This document shows positions 9,608 through 19,167 of a DNA stretch of 64,000 bases, piece by piece (position 1 is the first letter of the stretch; the number at the start of each line of letters is the position of its first letter). The position numbers and the translations under genes are program-made. Under the pieces are notes generated by a model. The model was not told the origin of the DNA. It ran no database searches and saw nothing but the letters and a program-made list of their open reading frames with translations. The DNA comes from Bacteroidia bacterium (GTDB taxonomy: Bacteria > Bacteroidota > Bacteroidia > J057), in the NCBI GenBank assembly GCA_022760475.1, contig JALEFZ010000006.1, forward strand, positions 1 through 64,000, read 5' to 3'.

Positions 9608-10474
9608 ATGCCTACATTATCCAATGACCACCTTGCTATTCATGTCAACATGAAGGGAGCTGAGCTGAGCTCCGTTAAGTCTCCTAAAACGGGGATTGAA
9701 TACATTTGGCAAGCAAATCCTGATATTTGGGGCCGCCATGCGCCTGTTCTTTTCCCGATTGTAGGGAGGCTTAAGAACGATAGTTACCAGGTTGATGGCA
9801 ATAGCTATTGCATGAAGCAGCACGGCCTTGCCAGAAACATGGAATTTATGTTGGTGGAGGGGAGCGAAACCCATATGCTTTTTAGGCTTGAGTCCTCTGA
9901 AGAAAGCCTGGCTGCCTATCCTTTTGAGTTTTCATTCGAAATCGAATACCAACTTCTGGACAACCAGCTGGTCGTCCAATATGGAGTATTGAACAAAGGA
10001 AATGTAGACATGCCGTTTTCCATAGGCGCACATCCTGGTTTTGCGGTTCCGATGGGCGGAAATGGCGAATTGGAAGATTACGAAATTTTCTTTTCGAATA
10101 AAGAAAGCCTCGATCGTTACCTGCTTGAAGGGGGCTTGTTTTCGGGTGAAACCTCCCCTGCCATGACAGCTGAGCAGGTCTTACCTTTGACCAAGGGGAT
10201 GTTTGACCTGGATGCCTTGGTATTTCATCATCCCGAATCCAGCTATGTAGTTTTGAGGTCAGAAAAACATGATCATTCGGTCAGAATGAGCCTTAGGGGT
10301 TTTCCATATCTGGGAATCTGGGCAAAGCCTGGCGCGCCCTTTGTTTGCATTGAGCCTTGGCAGGGATTGGCGGACTATACCGATTCTGATGGAGATTTAT
10401 TCAAGAAAAAAGGAATTATGATTCTGGCTCCAAATCAGGTACATCAGTGTGGATACGAAATAATTTTTAACTAA
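9608..10474 (+). CDS. Aldose 1-epimerase family protein (galactose mutarotase-like fold)
   Basis: This 288-residue cytoplasmic protein belongs to the aldose 1-epimerase / LacX-like group. The N-terminal MKGAELSSVKSPKTGIEYIW, RHAPVLFPIVGRLKND, HGLARNMEF (likely catalytic His region), SIGAHPGFAVP (second His) and a late CIEPWQGLADY carrying the conserved Glu are all present. The reaction is interconversion of sugar anomers; the actual sugar cannot be read from sequence. An upstream in-frame TTG at 9578 is rejected in favour of ATG 9608, which begins just before the conserved domain. The stop is 4 nt before the next start, so the two genes are very likely co-transcribed. Confidence 0.9.
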   Translation: MPTLSNDHLAIHVNMKGAELSSVKSPKTGIEYIWQANPDIWGRHAPVLFPIVGRLKNDSYQVDGNSYCMKQHGLARNMEFMLVEGSETHMLFRLESSEESLAAYPFEFSFEIEYQLLDNQLVVQYGVLNKGNVDMPFSIGAHPGFAVPMGGNGELEDYEIFFSNKESLDRYLLEGGLFSGETSPAMTAEQVLPLTKGMFDLDALVFHHPESSYVVLRSEKHDHSVRMSLRGFPYLGIWAKPGAPFVCIEPWQGLADYTDSDGDLFKKKGIMILAPNQVHQCGYEIIFN

Positions 10475-10478
10475 TTCT

Positions 10479-11054
10479 ATGAAGAAGGTTGCTGTATTTT
10501 GTGGATCGGCCAAAGGGGATTTGCCGATCTATGCCGCCCATGCCCAACAGTTGGGAGCATTGATGGCTAAGCAAGGGCTTGAACTGGTTTTTGGTGGAGG
10601 CAAAGTTGGGCTGATGGGGGTGATAGCTGACGCTGTGCTGGAAAACGGTGGCAAGGCAACGGGTGTAATTCCAGGATTTTTGATGGAAAGAGAGGTCGGC
10701 CATAAAGGACTTACAGAAATGATTGTGGTTGACAACATGCACCTGCGGAAACAAAAAATGGCCGAACTTTCGGACGCCTTCTTGATTTTGGCAGGTGGGT
10801 TGGGTACGATGGATGAATTGTGTGAAATCCTAACATGGAAACAGCTTGGACTTCACAGTTGTCCTATTGGAATTCTGAATACGAAGTCCTACTATGATGA
10901 CCTTCTTGAATTATTTGCTTCCATGCGAAACAAGGGCTTTATCAGACAACCAAATTCAAATTATTATTTTGTTCAGGATACCCCGGAAAGTTTGATCAGT
11001 ATTCTTTTGGAAAATTTTGATAACAGCGATAAAAAAGATTTGAATAAAAGCTAA
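10479..11054 (+). CDS. LOG-family nucleoside 5'-monophosphate phosphoribohydrolase
   Basis: This 191-residue protein is of normal length for the Lonely Guy family, often annotated as TIGR00730 Rossmann-fold protein. It opens with VAVFCGSAKGD, has GGGKVGLMGVIADAVLENGG, then MHLRKQKMAELSDAFLIL, and the signature region reads AGGLGTMDELCEILTWKQLG. In the family this motif is normally PGGxGTxxE; here the leading Pro is Ala while the catalytic Arg (HLRK) and Glu are kept. Members release adenine-type bases from nucleoside monophosphates; in most bacteria the physiological role is unclear. It is tightly linked to the upstream epimerase-like gene. Confidence 0.9.
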   Translation: MKKVAVFCGSAKGDLPIYAAHAQQLGALMAKQGLELVFGGGKVGLMGVIADAVLENGGKATGVIPGFLMEREVGHKGLTEMIVVDNMHLRKQKMAELSDAFLILAGGLGTMDELCEILTWKQLGLHSCPIGILNTKSYYDDLLELFASMRNKGFIRQPNSNYYFVQDTPESLISILLENFDNSDKKDLNKS

Positions 11055-11290
11055 AATTCAATATTTATTCAATGTGATTATTGAAAAAACCGAAATTAAT
11101 TGTTGGATTTTTGATATATTGGTAATAAATGGCATTAATCCTGCCTAAGCTTTAAAAAACCAATTTGATTAATTGCCCCCTTCTGATTAATTTCAATTTA
11201 CAGTGAGATAACATAGACATAGAAAAAGAATTAATACGCCAATTCTTTTGTCCTTGCTCTCATTAATTTCTACTTCTACTACTTATCAAA

Positions 11291-14191
11291 ATGCGATTTC
11301 TAACACCTCAACCGGGAGAGTCTTTCCTTGGAAAGATATCTGCGCCTACAGGACTGGTCTTAACGCTTCTATGCTTGTTTAGCTTCCAGTCTATTCACGC
11401 TCAAAATCGGATTAAAGGAAAAGTCGAGCAAAAGAGTTCAGGCCAACCACTGGTGGGAGCTAGCGTTCTGATTTCCGGGACACAACGAGGTGCCCTAACG
11501 CAGGGAGATGGAAGTTTTACCATCATTTATCCAGGTGACTTTCCGATTACCATTGAAGCAACTTTTTTTGGATACGACACTGTTAAAATTGAGGTTGCCT
11601 CTGCTTCTCAGGAATTGGTTTTTGGCCTGAGTCAAGCAGATTATGGCATTGCTCAGGTAGAAATTACGGCCTCAGCTGCTGCAGAAAGAAAAAAACAATC
11701 CCCCCTCTCCATAGAATCCATGACCCTGAATGCCATCAAGGAAACACCTGCGGCGAACTTTTATGACGGATTGGGAGCGATGAAAGAAGTAGACTTGAAT
11801 GCTGCAAGTATTGGATTCAAAGTGATCAACACCCGTGGCTTTAACAGCGCCGCGCCGGTACGCTCGTTGCAAATCATTGATGGAGTAGACAACCAGGCCC
11901 CAGGCTTGAACTTTTCCCTGGGAAATTTCCTGGGAGCTTCCGAATTAGATGTAGAGTTGGTCGATCTGATCATCGGAGCCTCCTCGGCATACTATGGCCC
12001 GAATGCCTTCAACGGGGTAATCAGCATGAAAACCAAAAGTCCATTCGTTCATAAAGGTTTGTCATTTATGGCCAAAGGAGGCGAAAGAACCCTAGGTGAA
12101 TTTGCCATGAGATATGCCCGCTCCTTTACCAATAAAAGTGGACGTGATATTTTTGCATTCAAATTGAATGCTTACTACCTCCGTGCAGACGATTGGGTAG
12201 CAGACAACTATGACCCAGTAGATGGGACCTCACTTACTCCCTCTAATCCAGGCGGATATGACGCAGTTAACAGGTATGGTGAAGAAAACGTCTTTGACGG
12301 AACAGGGCTGACTGACCTGGTATTGAATCCAGGTTTGGGAGACTTTGTCAGAACGGGATATAATGAAGAAGATATCGTGAATTACGATACCCGAAACCTG
12401 AAGCTGGCTGCTGCCCTGCATTTCATGCTTACAAAGAAAGTAGAACTGATAGCTTCCAGTAGCCTTGGAAATGGTACTACGGTTTTGCAGGGAGATAACA
12501 GGTACAGCCTGAATAATATCCTTTTCTTACAGAATAGAATTGAACTACGCCAGCAAGGTAAATTCTTCTTTAGGGCATATTCTACGAATGAAAATGCAGG
12601 AGATTCCTATGATGCCGTATTTACTGCCTACCGACTCCAGGATGATCATAAAGGAGATACAGAATGGATTACAGATTATAGGAATTTTTGGGCTGGTTCT
12701 GCCAATCTGGCTCCCGGGGATTCTTTGAGAAGTATAGGTGCGAGGGGTTATTTGAGAAATGTTGAAGGCTATCCAACGCCTAGATTGCCTTTTGACGAAG
12801 AGCAACAGGCTGATTTACAGGCTTTCTTAAATGCCAATTCAGACATTGTACAAAGTCTTCACAACAGGGCGAGGGCTTATGCTGACTCTGCGGGTGTAGG
12901 TTCCAGGTTGATCCCCGGAACTCCAGCATATCAGGCTGCATTCGATGATATTACCCAGCGCCCGCTTTCAAGGGGGGGAACAAGGCTTGTTGATAGATCC
13001 GCCTTGTATCATTTGCATGGAGAATGGCAATTCAAGCCTGATTGGATGGATGAAATCAGGGTAGGTGCCAATGGCCGTATTTATAGGCCTGTTTCGGAAG
13101 GAAGCATCTTTGAGGACACCTTATCATTTGTAAGAGAAGAAGGACCTGATGGTATTTTAAGGAATGTTGATTCCTCGTTTAACCCCATTTTGAACTATGA
13201 ATATGGCGTTTATGCCGGGATCAGGAAGCTATTCAACAATGATAAACTCAAGTTTGATGCAACATTGAGGATTGATAAGAATCAGAACTTTAACTATGTA
13301 CCTTCAGCGGCTGTGTCATTTGTTTACAGCCCTAATGACAGGGACATTTACAGGATAAGTTTTTCTGCCGCCACAAGAAACCCAACCCTTGCAGACCAAT
13401 ATCTCTATTATAATGTTGGGCCAGCAATTTTGGTGGGCAACAGGAATGGCTTTAATAATCTGGCAGATACAGCTTCATATGCTGAATTCCTTAGACAGCC
13501 ATTCTCAAGCAGAGATACAAGCCAAATCCAATACTTTAATGTTGCTCCTATCCAACCGGAAAGGGTACAGACAGTTGAGGTAGGGTACAGAACTTCACTT
13601 TTTGATGACCACCTTTACCTGGACGCAAGTGCTTATTTCAGTCGTTATCAGGACTTCATCGGATATAATCTTGGTTTGGATCTGACATTCTTCTCGACCA
13701 CATTCATTATTCCCCAGGCATTCAGGGTGGCAGCTAATGCAACCGATATTGTAACCACCGCAGGTGCTTCACTGGGTGCAAACTACTTTGTGAACGATCA
13801 GATTTCCTTCAACGGGAACTACTCCTGGAATAGATTGAATTCTCAGTCAGATGATCCGATCATTCCAGCCTACAATACTCCTGAGCATAAGTTCAATATA
13901 GGGATTACTGGTAGGGATATGGAGATAGGACCATGGAAGAATTGGGGCTTTGCTGTGAACTATAAATGGATACAGGGATTCTTCTTCGAAGGTTCTCCCC
14001 AGTTTACAGGGAATATCCCCACTTATTACATGCTTGACGCTCAGATCTCTCAAAAGGTACCTAAGCTGAATTCTACCTTTAAGTTGGGGGGGGCTAACCT
14101 GCTCAACAACTTTACCTTCCAGGTTTATGGAGGCCCAAGGGTAGGACGATTGGTATATTTCTCGGTACTGACAGAGCTAGACAAATTATAG
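11291..14191 (+). CDS. TonB-dependent receptor with carboxypeptidase-regulatory-like N-terminus
   Basis: This 966-residue outer-membrane receptor has a signal segment ending near SIHAQ. A CarboxypepD_reg-like domain follows (about 40-125; IKGKVEQKSSGQPLVGASVL), then a plug domain (about 140-260, including RGFNSAAPVRSLQIIDGVDN and SAYYGPNAFNGVISMKTK) and a long barrel rich in alternating aromatic strands. It ends VYFSVLTELDKL. It would import a ligand with energy from TonB. No SusD partner follows. Instead a T9SS-exported hydrolase-like protein starts 28 nt downstream, so the pair probably acts on one substrate; which one is not visible. The gene contains G7 (12972-12978) and G8 (14086-14093) runs. 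The 236-bp upstream gap is A+T-rich with no clear terminator. Confidence 0.9.
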   Translation: MRFLTPQPGESFLGKISAPTGLVLTLLCLFSFQSIHAQNRIKGKVEQKSSGQPLVGASVLISGTQRGALTQGDGSFTIIYPGDFPITIEATFFGYDTVKIEVASASQELVFGLSQADYGIAQVEITASAAAERKKQSPLSIESMTLNAIKETPAANFYDGLGAMKEVDLNAASIGFKVINTRGFNSAAPVRSLQIIDGVDNQAPGLNFSLGNFLGASELDVELVDLIIGASSAYYGPNAFNGVISMKTKSPFVHKGLSFMAKGGERTLGEFAMRYARSFTNKSGRDIFAFKLNAYYLRADDWVADNYDPVDGTSLTPSNPGGYDAVNRYGEENVFDGTGLTDLVLNPGLGDFVRTGYNEEDIVNYDTRNLKLAAALHFMLTKKVELIASSSLGNGTTVLQGDNRYSLNNILFLQNRIELRQQGKFFFRAYSTNENAGDSYDAVFTAYRLQDDHKGDTEWITDYRNFWAGSANLAPGDSLRSIGARGYLRNVEGYPTPRLPFDEEQQADLQAFLNANSDIVQSLHNRARAYADSAGVGSRLIPGTPAYQAAFDDITQRPLSRGGTRLVDRSALYHLHGEWQFKPDWMDEIRVGANGRIYRPVSEGSIFEDTLSFVREEGPDGILRNVDSSFNPILNYEYGVYAGIRKLFNNDKLKFDATLRIDKNQNFNYVPSAAVSFVYSPNDRDIYRISFSAATRNPTLADQYLYYNVGPAILVGNRNGFNNLADTASYAEFLRQPFSSRDTSQIQYFNVAPIQPERVQTVEVGYRTSLFDDHLYLDASAYFSRYQDFIGYNLGLDLTFFSTTFIIPQAFRVAANATDIVTTAGASLGANYFVNDQISFNGNYSWNRLNSQSDDPIIPAYNTPEHKFNIGITGRDMEIGPWKNWGFAVNYKWIQGFFFEGSPQFTGNIPTYYMLDAQISQKVPKLNSTFKLGGANLLNNFTFQVYGGPRVGRLVYFSVLTELDKL

Positions 14192-14219
14192 AACTTTCAA
14201 AACCTCAAATTTAATACAA

Positions 14220-15785
14220 ATGGTTAAACAGTTACTTATGACAGCAGTCGCATGTCTTCTTGCCATGCTGACTTGTTTCAACGCGAATGGACAGTCTCGT
14301 TATCTTGATGAAATTTTCACAGAGGTAACAAGAACGGATACGGTAGTTTATGGACAGAATATTTCAATTCTGACTGGTTCTCCTGATACCATTCCCTTGA
14401 TTTGTGACATCTATCAGCCTGTGGGTGATACTGCTTCAGATAGAATGGTAATTCTATTAGCTTCTACTGGAAACTTCCTTCCAAGATTATTCAATGGGGG
14501 ACCTTTCGGTACCATTAAGGACAGTGCCAATGTTGAAATTGCTACCAGACTCGCAAAAAGAGGATTTGTAGTGGCAAACTTCTATTATCGCCAGGGATGG
14601 GATGCTGCAAACCCTGACATTGTTACTCAGACTCGTACCCTGCTTCAGGCTACCTATAGAGGTATCCAGGATGCCAGAACCTGTGCGAGATGGTTTCGCA
14701 TGACTGAGGATATGATGAGCAACCCTTATGGTATCAATCCTGATGCAATCGGTATCATGGGAGTAGGTACAGGTGGATACGTCGCATATGCTTGTGGATA
14801 TCTGAATGATTTCAACGGTGAGCTGAACTTGATTAAGTTTCAAGACCCAGGTACGGGTGCTCCCTTGGTAGATACCTTGGCTCAAAGTAACCTTTATGGT
14901 ACGACCAACACTCCCTTGAACATCGCAAACCACGTAGGTTATAGCTCTGATTTCCAGGTTGTAATCAACGTAGGTGGTGCATTGGGTGATTCTAGCTGGG
15001 TGAATCCAGGCGAGGCTCCTTCTATTTCATTCCACTGTAATGAAGACCCATTCGCCCCTTACAACATCGGTAACGTAATCGTACCTACCACAAACAATGT
15101 TGTAATTGACGGAGCAGCGGGTAGCTTCCTGGTATCCAAGATCCAGGATCGTCTTGGAAATAATGATGTATTCAAGCAGGGATACAGTGATGCCTTCACT
15201 ACCGCAGCTAATGCAAGAAATAACGGATGGGAAGGTTTCATGCCGTTCATTTTGCCTGATACCGGTGGAACCTATGATTGCTTTGGTACTCCACTTCCAT
15301 TGATCCCACAGTCAAGCCCATGGTACTGGTGGGACGATGCTCAGTTCATCGCAGACTGGGATGGCGGGGGCTTTGATGTGGCCTTTGGCGTCTCTGGTGT
15401 TGCTGCCAACTGTAACCAAAGAGCCAATGGACCTGATGCAAGCAAAGCAAAAGCAAACCTGTATATCGATACTTTGATCGGATACATGGCGCCAAGATTG
15501 GAGCGTATTGTGTCTTTTGTTACCAAGAATGAAAGCCCAATTGCCAGCGAAATCAGCCTGTATCCAAACCCTGCTTCAGATGTGATCACTATTTCTAATA
15601 GCGACGCAGGTAACCCAATCACTGAGGTTACGCTACTTGACCCTCAGGGACGTGTGATCTACCGCAGCAATGTTGGACAAACCAATCTTGTGAGAATCAA
15701 CCGCCAAAATTGGGCGAGAGGCCTATATATGGCACAGATCAAGACAAAAAATGGAACAGCAAGTAAGAAACTCTTGTTGAACTAA
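14220..15785 (+). CDS. T9SS-exported alpha/beta-hydrolase-like protein lacking the usual nucleophile
   Basis: This 521-residue protein has a signal peptide (1-24, ending NANGQ) and a T9SS type A sorting domain (about 440-521, SLYPNPASDVITISN to SKKLLLN). Between them is an alpha/beta-hydrolase-like domain. ICDIYQP near the N-terminus, a FVVANFYYRQGW strand and IGIMGVGTGGYVAYACG in the nucleophile-elbow position match carboxylesterase/lipase-like folds, and SFHCNEDPFAPYNIG fits the strand carrying the acidic residue. The elbow reads G-V-G-T-G-G, so the expected Ser is Gly. It is either inactive or uses another residue. Many C-ending codons suggest high expression. It lies 28 nt behind the TonB receptor and is followed by a strong terminator. 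Confidence 0.8.
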   Translation: MVKQLLMTAVACLLAMLTCFNANGQSRYLDEIFTEVTRTDTVVYGQNISILTGSPDTIPLICDIYQPVGDTASDRMVILLASTGNFLPRLFNGGPFGTIKDSANVEIATRLAKRGFVVANFYYRQGWDAANPDIVTQTRTLLQATYRGIQDARTCARWFRMTEDMMSNPYGINPDAIGIMGVGTGGYVAYACGYLNDFNGELNLIKFQDPGTGAPLVDTLAQSNLYGTTNTPLNIANHVGYSSDFQVVINVGGALGDSSWVNPGEAPSISFHCNEDPFAPYNIGNVIVPTTNNVVIDGAAGSFLVSKIQDRLGNNDVFKQGYSDAFTTAANARNNGWEGFMPFILPDTGGTYDCFGTPLPLIPQSSPWYWWDDAQFIADWDGGGFDVAFGVSGVAANCNQRANGPDASKAKANLYIDTLIGYMAPRLERIVSFVTKNESPIASEISLYPNPASDVITISNSDAGNPITEVTLLDPQGRVIYRSNVGQTNLVRINRQNWARGLYMAQIKTKNGTASKKLLLN

Positions 15786-15806
15786 TTGGAAAGAATGCCA
15801 AAAGGA

Positions 15807-15837
15807 AATCCCAGTGCAACTGCGCTGGGATTTTTTT
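15807..15837 (+). terminator. Rho-independent terminator of the receptor/hydrolase pair
   Basis: AATCCCAGTGC (15807-15817) pairs with GCGCTGGGATT (15822-15832), an 11-bp stem with one G-T wobble and an AACT loop, followed by a seven-T run. The rest of the gap to 16004 holds only a weak GGTAGG...CCTACC inverted repeat without a T-run. Confidence 0.9.
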
Positions 15838-16003
15838 ATTTGGCTTAAGTTTTTTGTGAGTGAATTTGTCAGAGAAAGGGAGTCACATCCTTTAAATGGA
15901 CAGAAGATTCTTCGTACACTCAGGATGGTAGGCTGCGCTTGTAGTCAATCTGTGCTTTCAGCACCTACCCTTACACCTCTTGGGTTATTCACATAGGTTG
16001 AAT

Positions 16004-18079
16004 TCAGACTGGCTGAATGGTATCTATACCTTCTTGTCTGGAAAGAGCCTCCGATATCAAGAATTGCTGCACGTCAAAGCCATTCTTCACAATAACCTTT
16101 TCATAGGTTCCATCCTGCTTGAGCCAACGGCTATTTCGCTCGTCATCCCACATGCTTTGAATGATGGTTTTAACCCTGCGCTTGATTCGAATGTCTTCGA
16201 TTGGAAATACAAGTTCTACCCTGCGATCGAGGTTGCGCTGCATCAGGTCTGCACTTCCCATGTAGATGTGAGATTGCCCATTAAAATTGAACCAAAAAAT
16301 CCTGCTATGCTCCAGGAATCGACCTACAATAGATTTGACTCGAATATTTTGACTGATTCCCGGGACTCCCGGTCTTAGGCAACAAATCCCCCTTACGATT
16401 AACTCAACATGAATTCCAGCCATAGAAGCCTTGTATAGAAGGCGAATAAATTCGGGGTCAACCAGTGAGTTTACCACAATTTTAATCGAAGATGGGTTGT
16501 TTTTGCTATGATTTTGAATGCATAATTCAGCCAGTTTTTTCAGGCTTTTCCTCAAGGCATTGGGAGCGATGAGGAATTTTTTCCAGTCTTTCTGTAATGA
16601 ATATCCAGTAAGTAGGTTGAACAATGCACTCGCATCCTCGCCCATTTCCGGGTTGGTAGTCATCAAGCCTATGTCGGTATATATTCTGGCGGTTTTTTCG
16701 TTGTAATTTCCTGTACTTAGGTGAAGGTATCTCTTGATCTGATTGTGCTCTTTTCGGACAATCATGGTGATCTTGCAGTGCGTTTTTAAGCCAAGAATCC
16801 CATAAACTACGTTTACTCCTGCATTATCCAATTCCTTTGCCCAGACAATGTTATTCTCTTCATCGAAGCGTGCTTTTAACTCAATGAGAGCGGTAACTTG
16901 TTTGCCATTTTCTACGGCTTGCTTCAAGGCTGCAACTATGGGAGATTGTCCAGTGGTGCGATAGAGCGTAATCTTTATCGCCAATACTTGAGGGTCTTCA
17001 GAGGCTTCCTTAAGCAGTTCAGAGACGTGGTTAAAACTTTCATATGGATGGTGAAGGAGTATATCACCCTCTGAGATGGTTTCAAAAATACTTTTTTTGC
17101 TCACCAAGCTTGAATTGGGAACCGGGGTAAAAGGTATATCTTTTATCTCTGGAAAATTTAAACCTAAAAATTGGAAGAATGAGGTCAGGTCGAGATAGGA
17201 GGGAATATCAAAAATTCCCCGTTCTTCAATTCCTGTCATCTCTTGCAGGAAATTCCTGTTTTCGATGCTCATTTCTTTACTCACCTCCATCCGAATTACA
17301 GTTCCGATTCTCCTTTTTCTAAGTTCCCTCTCAATATGTTTGAGCAGGTCGTCAGCCTCTGCTTCTGCCAGATCTATATCTGCATTTCTAGTGATACGGA
17401 AAGGAAAAATAGACAAGATCTTCATTTGGGGGAAGAGCAGTCCTGCAAATTTCTGGATGATGTCTTCAATGGCGATGAAATCCTTATTCTTTCCCTCTTG
17501 AGGAATCTCAATAAATCGTGGTAAGGTAGATGGAATATGGATTACTGCTTTTTTGCGCTCATTTTTGTAAGGAGCTCTTAATTCAAGCAACAGGCTCAAT
17601 CCCAAGCTCTTTAGTTTGGGAAAAGGGTGGGTTGGATCAATAGCAAGAGGGGTAAGAATGGGATAGATCTGCTTTTCAAAATACTCCTCAATGTAGGTTT
17701 GCTCTCGTTTTCTGAGCGTATTCAACTTTCTGATCCTGATACCTTTCTTTTTGAGCTTTGGAAGAATGTCCTCATCCAAAAGTGCATATTGATAATCAAC
17801 GGCCTTGTGTACATGCTCTGCCACCAGGTCTGCCTGAACTTCAGGTATGAGTCCATCTGCTGGAGCATCCTGAATCCCTGCAGCAATCTGCTCCATAAGC
17901 CCGCCAACCCTGATCATGTAGAATTCATCCAGGTTTGAACTATAAATCGCCAAAAACTTAAGTCGCTCCAAAAGAGGGTGAAAAGGATCTGCAGCTTCCT
18001 CGAGTACCCTATCATTGAATTTTAACCAACTAAGTTCTCTATTAAAGTAATATTTGGGATGTTTTAGATTTACCGACAT
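16004..18079 (-). CDS. ppk1: Polyphosphate kinase 1
   Basis: This 691-residue protein has normal PPK1 length and makes polyphosphate reversibly from ATP. The N-terminal domain is recognisable (YFNRELSWLKFNDRVLEEA, YSSNLDEFYMIRVGGL). The catalytic core has the KITLYRTTGQSPIV region, ALIELKARFDEENNI, and GLKTHCKITMIVRKE with the autophosphorylated His. YLHLSTGNYNEKTARIYTD and the late FLEHSRIFWF also match. A GTG at 18085 lies in frame; I chose ATG 18079 (MSVNLKHPKYYFNRELSW). The gene is single on this strand and divergent from lptC, sharing a 184-bp A+T-rich gap. Confidence 0.97.
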   Translation of the reverse strand: MSVNLKHPKYYFNRELSWLKFNDRVLEEAADPFHPLLERLKFLAIYSSNLDEFYMIRVGGLMEQIAAGIQDAPADGLIPEVQADLVAEHVHKAVDYQYALLDEDILPKLKKKGIRIRKLNTLRKREQTYIEEYFEKQIYPILTPLAIDPTHPFPKLKSLGLSLLLELRAPYKNERKKAVIHIPSTLPRFIEIPQEGKNKDFIAIEDIIQKFAGLLFPQMKILSIFPFRITRNADIDLAEAEADDLLKHIERELRKRRIGTVIRMEVSKEMSIENRNFLQEMTGIEERGIFDIPSYLDLTSFFQFLGLNFPEIKDIPFTPVPNSSLVSKKSIFETISEGDILLHHPYESFNHVSELLKEASEDPQVLAIKITLYRTTGQSPIVAALKQAVENGKQVTALIELKARFDEENNIVWAKELDNAGVNVVYGILGLKTHCKITMIVRKEHNQIKRYLHLSTGNYNEKTARIYTDIGLMTTNPEMGEDASALFNLLTGYSLQKDWKKFLIAPNALRKSLKKLAELCIQNHSKNNPSSIKIVVNSLVDPEFIRLLYKASMAGIHVELIVRGICCLRPGVPGISQNIRVKSIVGRFLEHSRIFWFNFNGQSHIYMGSADLMQRNLDRRVELVFPIEDIRIKRRVKTIIQSMWDDERNSRWLKQDGTYEKVIVKNGFDVQQFLISEALSRQEGIDTIQPV

Positions 18080-18231
18080 ACGCACCGTTCATTCTTTCTC
18101 AAAAAGAGCCCAGGTAGAACCAACTCTTTCTTGGGTGAACAACTCATTAGGAAGGAAACAGAATGCCTGCTCCTTTTTTATAGAAGTAGTATTAGTTGTC
18201 CAGATTAATCGCTTTAACTAATAAATATACA

Positions 18232-18243
18232 CTAAATATTTAG
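18232..18243. repeat. Small perfect palindrome upstream of lptC
   Basis: CTAAATATTTAG is a perfect 12-bp palindrome, 20 bp before the lptC start in the divergent ppk1/lptC gap. It could be an operator, but the surrounding DNA is nearly all A and T, so chance is likely. Confidence 0.2.
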
Positions 18244-18263
18244 ATAAATATTAATTTTACAGA

Positions 18264-18818
18264 ATGAAATCAATCTATCTCCTGCTCATATTGACGCTGT
18301 TTATTTCCTGTGATGATGAAAATAGCCAGGATGCAAATTCCTTGTTGAAAAAATATGACGGAGTGAAATCAGAGTCTTTTGGTGTTACTTATTACTTCTC
18401 TGATTCTGCTCGGGTGACGGCTGAGTTAAAAGCAAAGCACATTATTGAGAAAGAGTACAAGGAGCCCAAAGTTGAGGTCATCCACATCATTGACCAAGGG
18501 CTTCGTCTAAACTTTTTGAACTCAAGGGGGAAAGCTCACTCATTCATTGAAGCGGATTCAGGACGATTTTATATAAAGGATCGAAAGGGCTCCCTTTTTG
18601 GTAACGTGAAAATGCTCAATAGCAAAGGGGAGTCACTTGAAACAGAAGTTCTTCATTGGAATGAAAAGAAAGATTCTATTTTTACAGATCAGAAAGTCCG
18701 AATAGAAACTTCTGATAAGATAATTATCGGGAAGCGAGGTTTTAGGTCGAATAAGGAGTTTACGAACTATATCATTTACGGGATTGAAGGAGAAATCGAA
18801 ACGGAGGATGATATTTGA
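18264..18818 (+). CDS. lptC: LPS export periplasmic protein LptC (lipoprotein)
   Basis: This 184-residue protein begins with a lipoprotein signal (lipobox LFISC, Cys near residue 16). A single LptC/OstA-like beta-jellyroll follows: KSESFGVTYYFSDSARVTAELKA..., then GRFYIKDRKGSLFGNVKMLNSKGESLETE and a tail ending IYGIEGEIETEDD. LptC bridges the inner-membrane LptBFG transporter and LptA, passing LPS across the periplasm. Bacteroidota LptC proteins are often predicted lipoproteins of this size, frequently near a CNNM/CorC gene as here. A small membrane protein and that gene follow on the same strand. Confidence 0.85.
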   Translation: MKSIYLLLILTLFISCDDENSQDANSLLKKYDGVKSESFGVTYYFSDSARVTAELKAKHIIEKEYKEPKVEVIHIIDQGLRLNFLNSRGKAHSFIEADSGRFYIKDRKGSLFGNVKMLNSKGESLETEVLHWNEKKDSIFTDQKVRIETSDKIIIGKRGFRSNKEFTNYIIYGIEGEIETEDDI

Positions 18819-18925
18819 TGCAATAAATGCCAAATGGATTGATTGATAGACATTTTTATTATTTTAATGGCATTGGGAAAATATTTGTTACTTAAGGGCG
18901 TCATGACCCAAAGCATTCATTTTTC

Positions 18926-19150
18926 ATGAAACAAATAGAGTACGTATATCTGGGCTTGGTCGCGATTGGCATTTTCTTTCTAGCTACGGAATTTGATGAG
19001 CTAAGCAACCAAACCAGAATCCTTTCCATGGTTGGCATAGCCATTATGGCATTCATGTATTCATTTCGTCGAAATTCCAGGATAAATATGGAAAAGAGAT
19101 TTAGTGAAATGGAGGAGGAAAATGAAAACTCGGAGGAAAAGGGTACCTAA
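18926..19150 (+). CDS. Small two-helix membrane protein, unknown function
   Basis: This 74-residue protein has two predicted membrane helices (about 7-22 and 31-48), a short basic loop (RRNSR) and a very acidic tail (EMEEENENSEEKG). I do not recognise a family. It starts 107 nt after lptC and stops 17 nt before the CNNM/CorC gene, so it is probably translated with the latter. Conservation of this position would decide whether it is an accessory subunit. Confidence 0.65.
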   Translation: MKQIEYVYLGLVAIGIFFLATEFDELSNQTRILSMVGIAIMAFMYSFRRNSRINMEKRFSEMEEENENSEEKGT

Positions 19151-19167
19151 TAAGTGAATCTTGACAA

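Noticed and set aside
15931-15975. GGTAGG...CCTACC inverted repeat downstream of ppk1
   Set aside because: Long loop, imperfect stem and no T-run on the minus strand; not convincing as a terminator.
15814-15996. 60-codon frame after the terminator
   Set aside because: It starts inside the terminator stem, has no domain or signal, and its codon use is unlike the neighbours.
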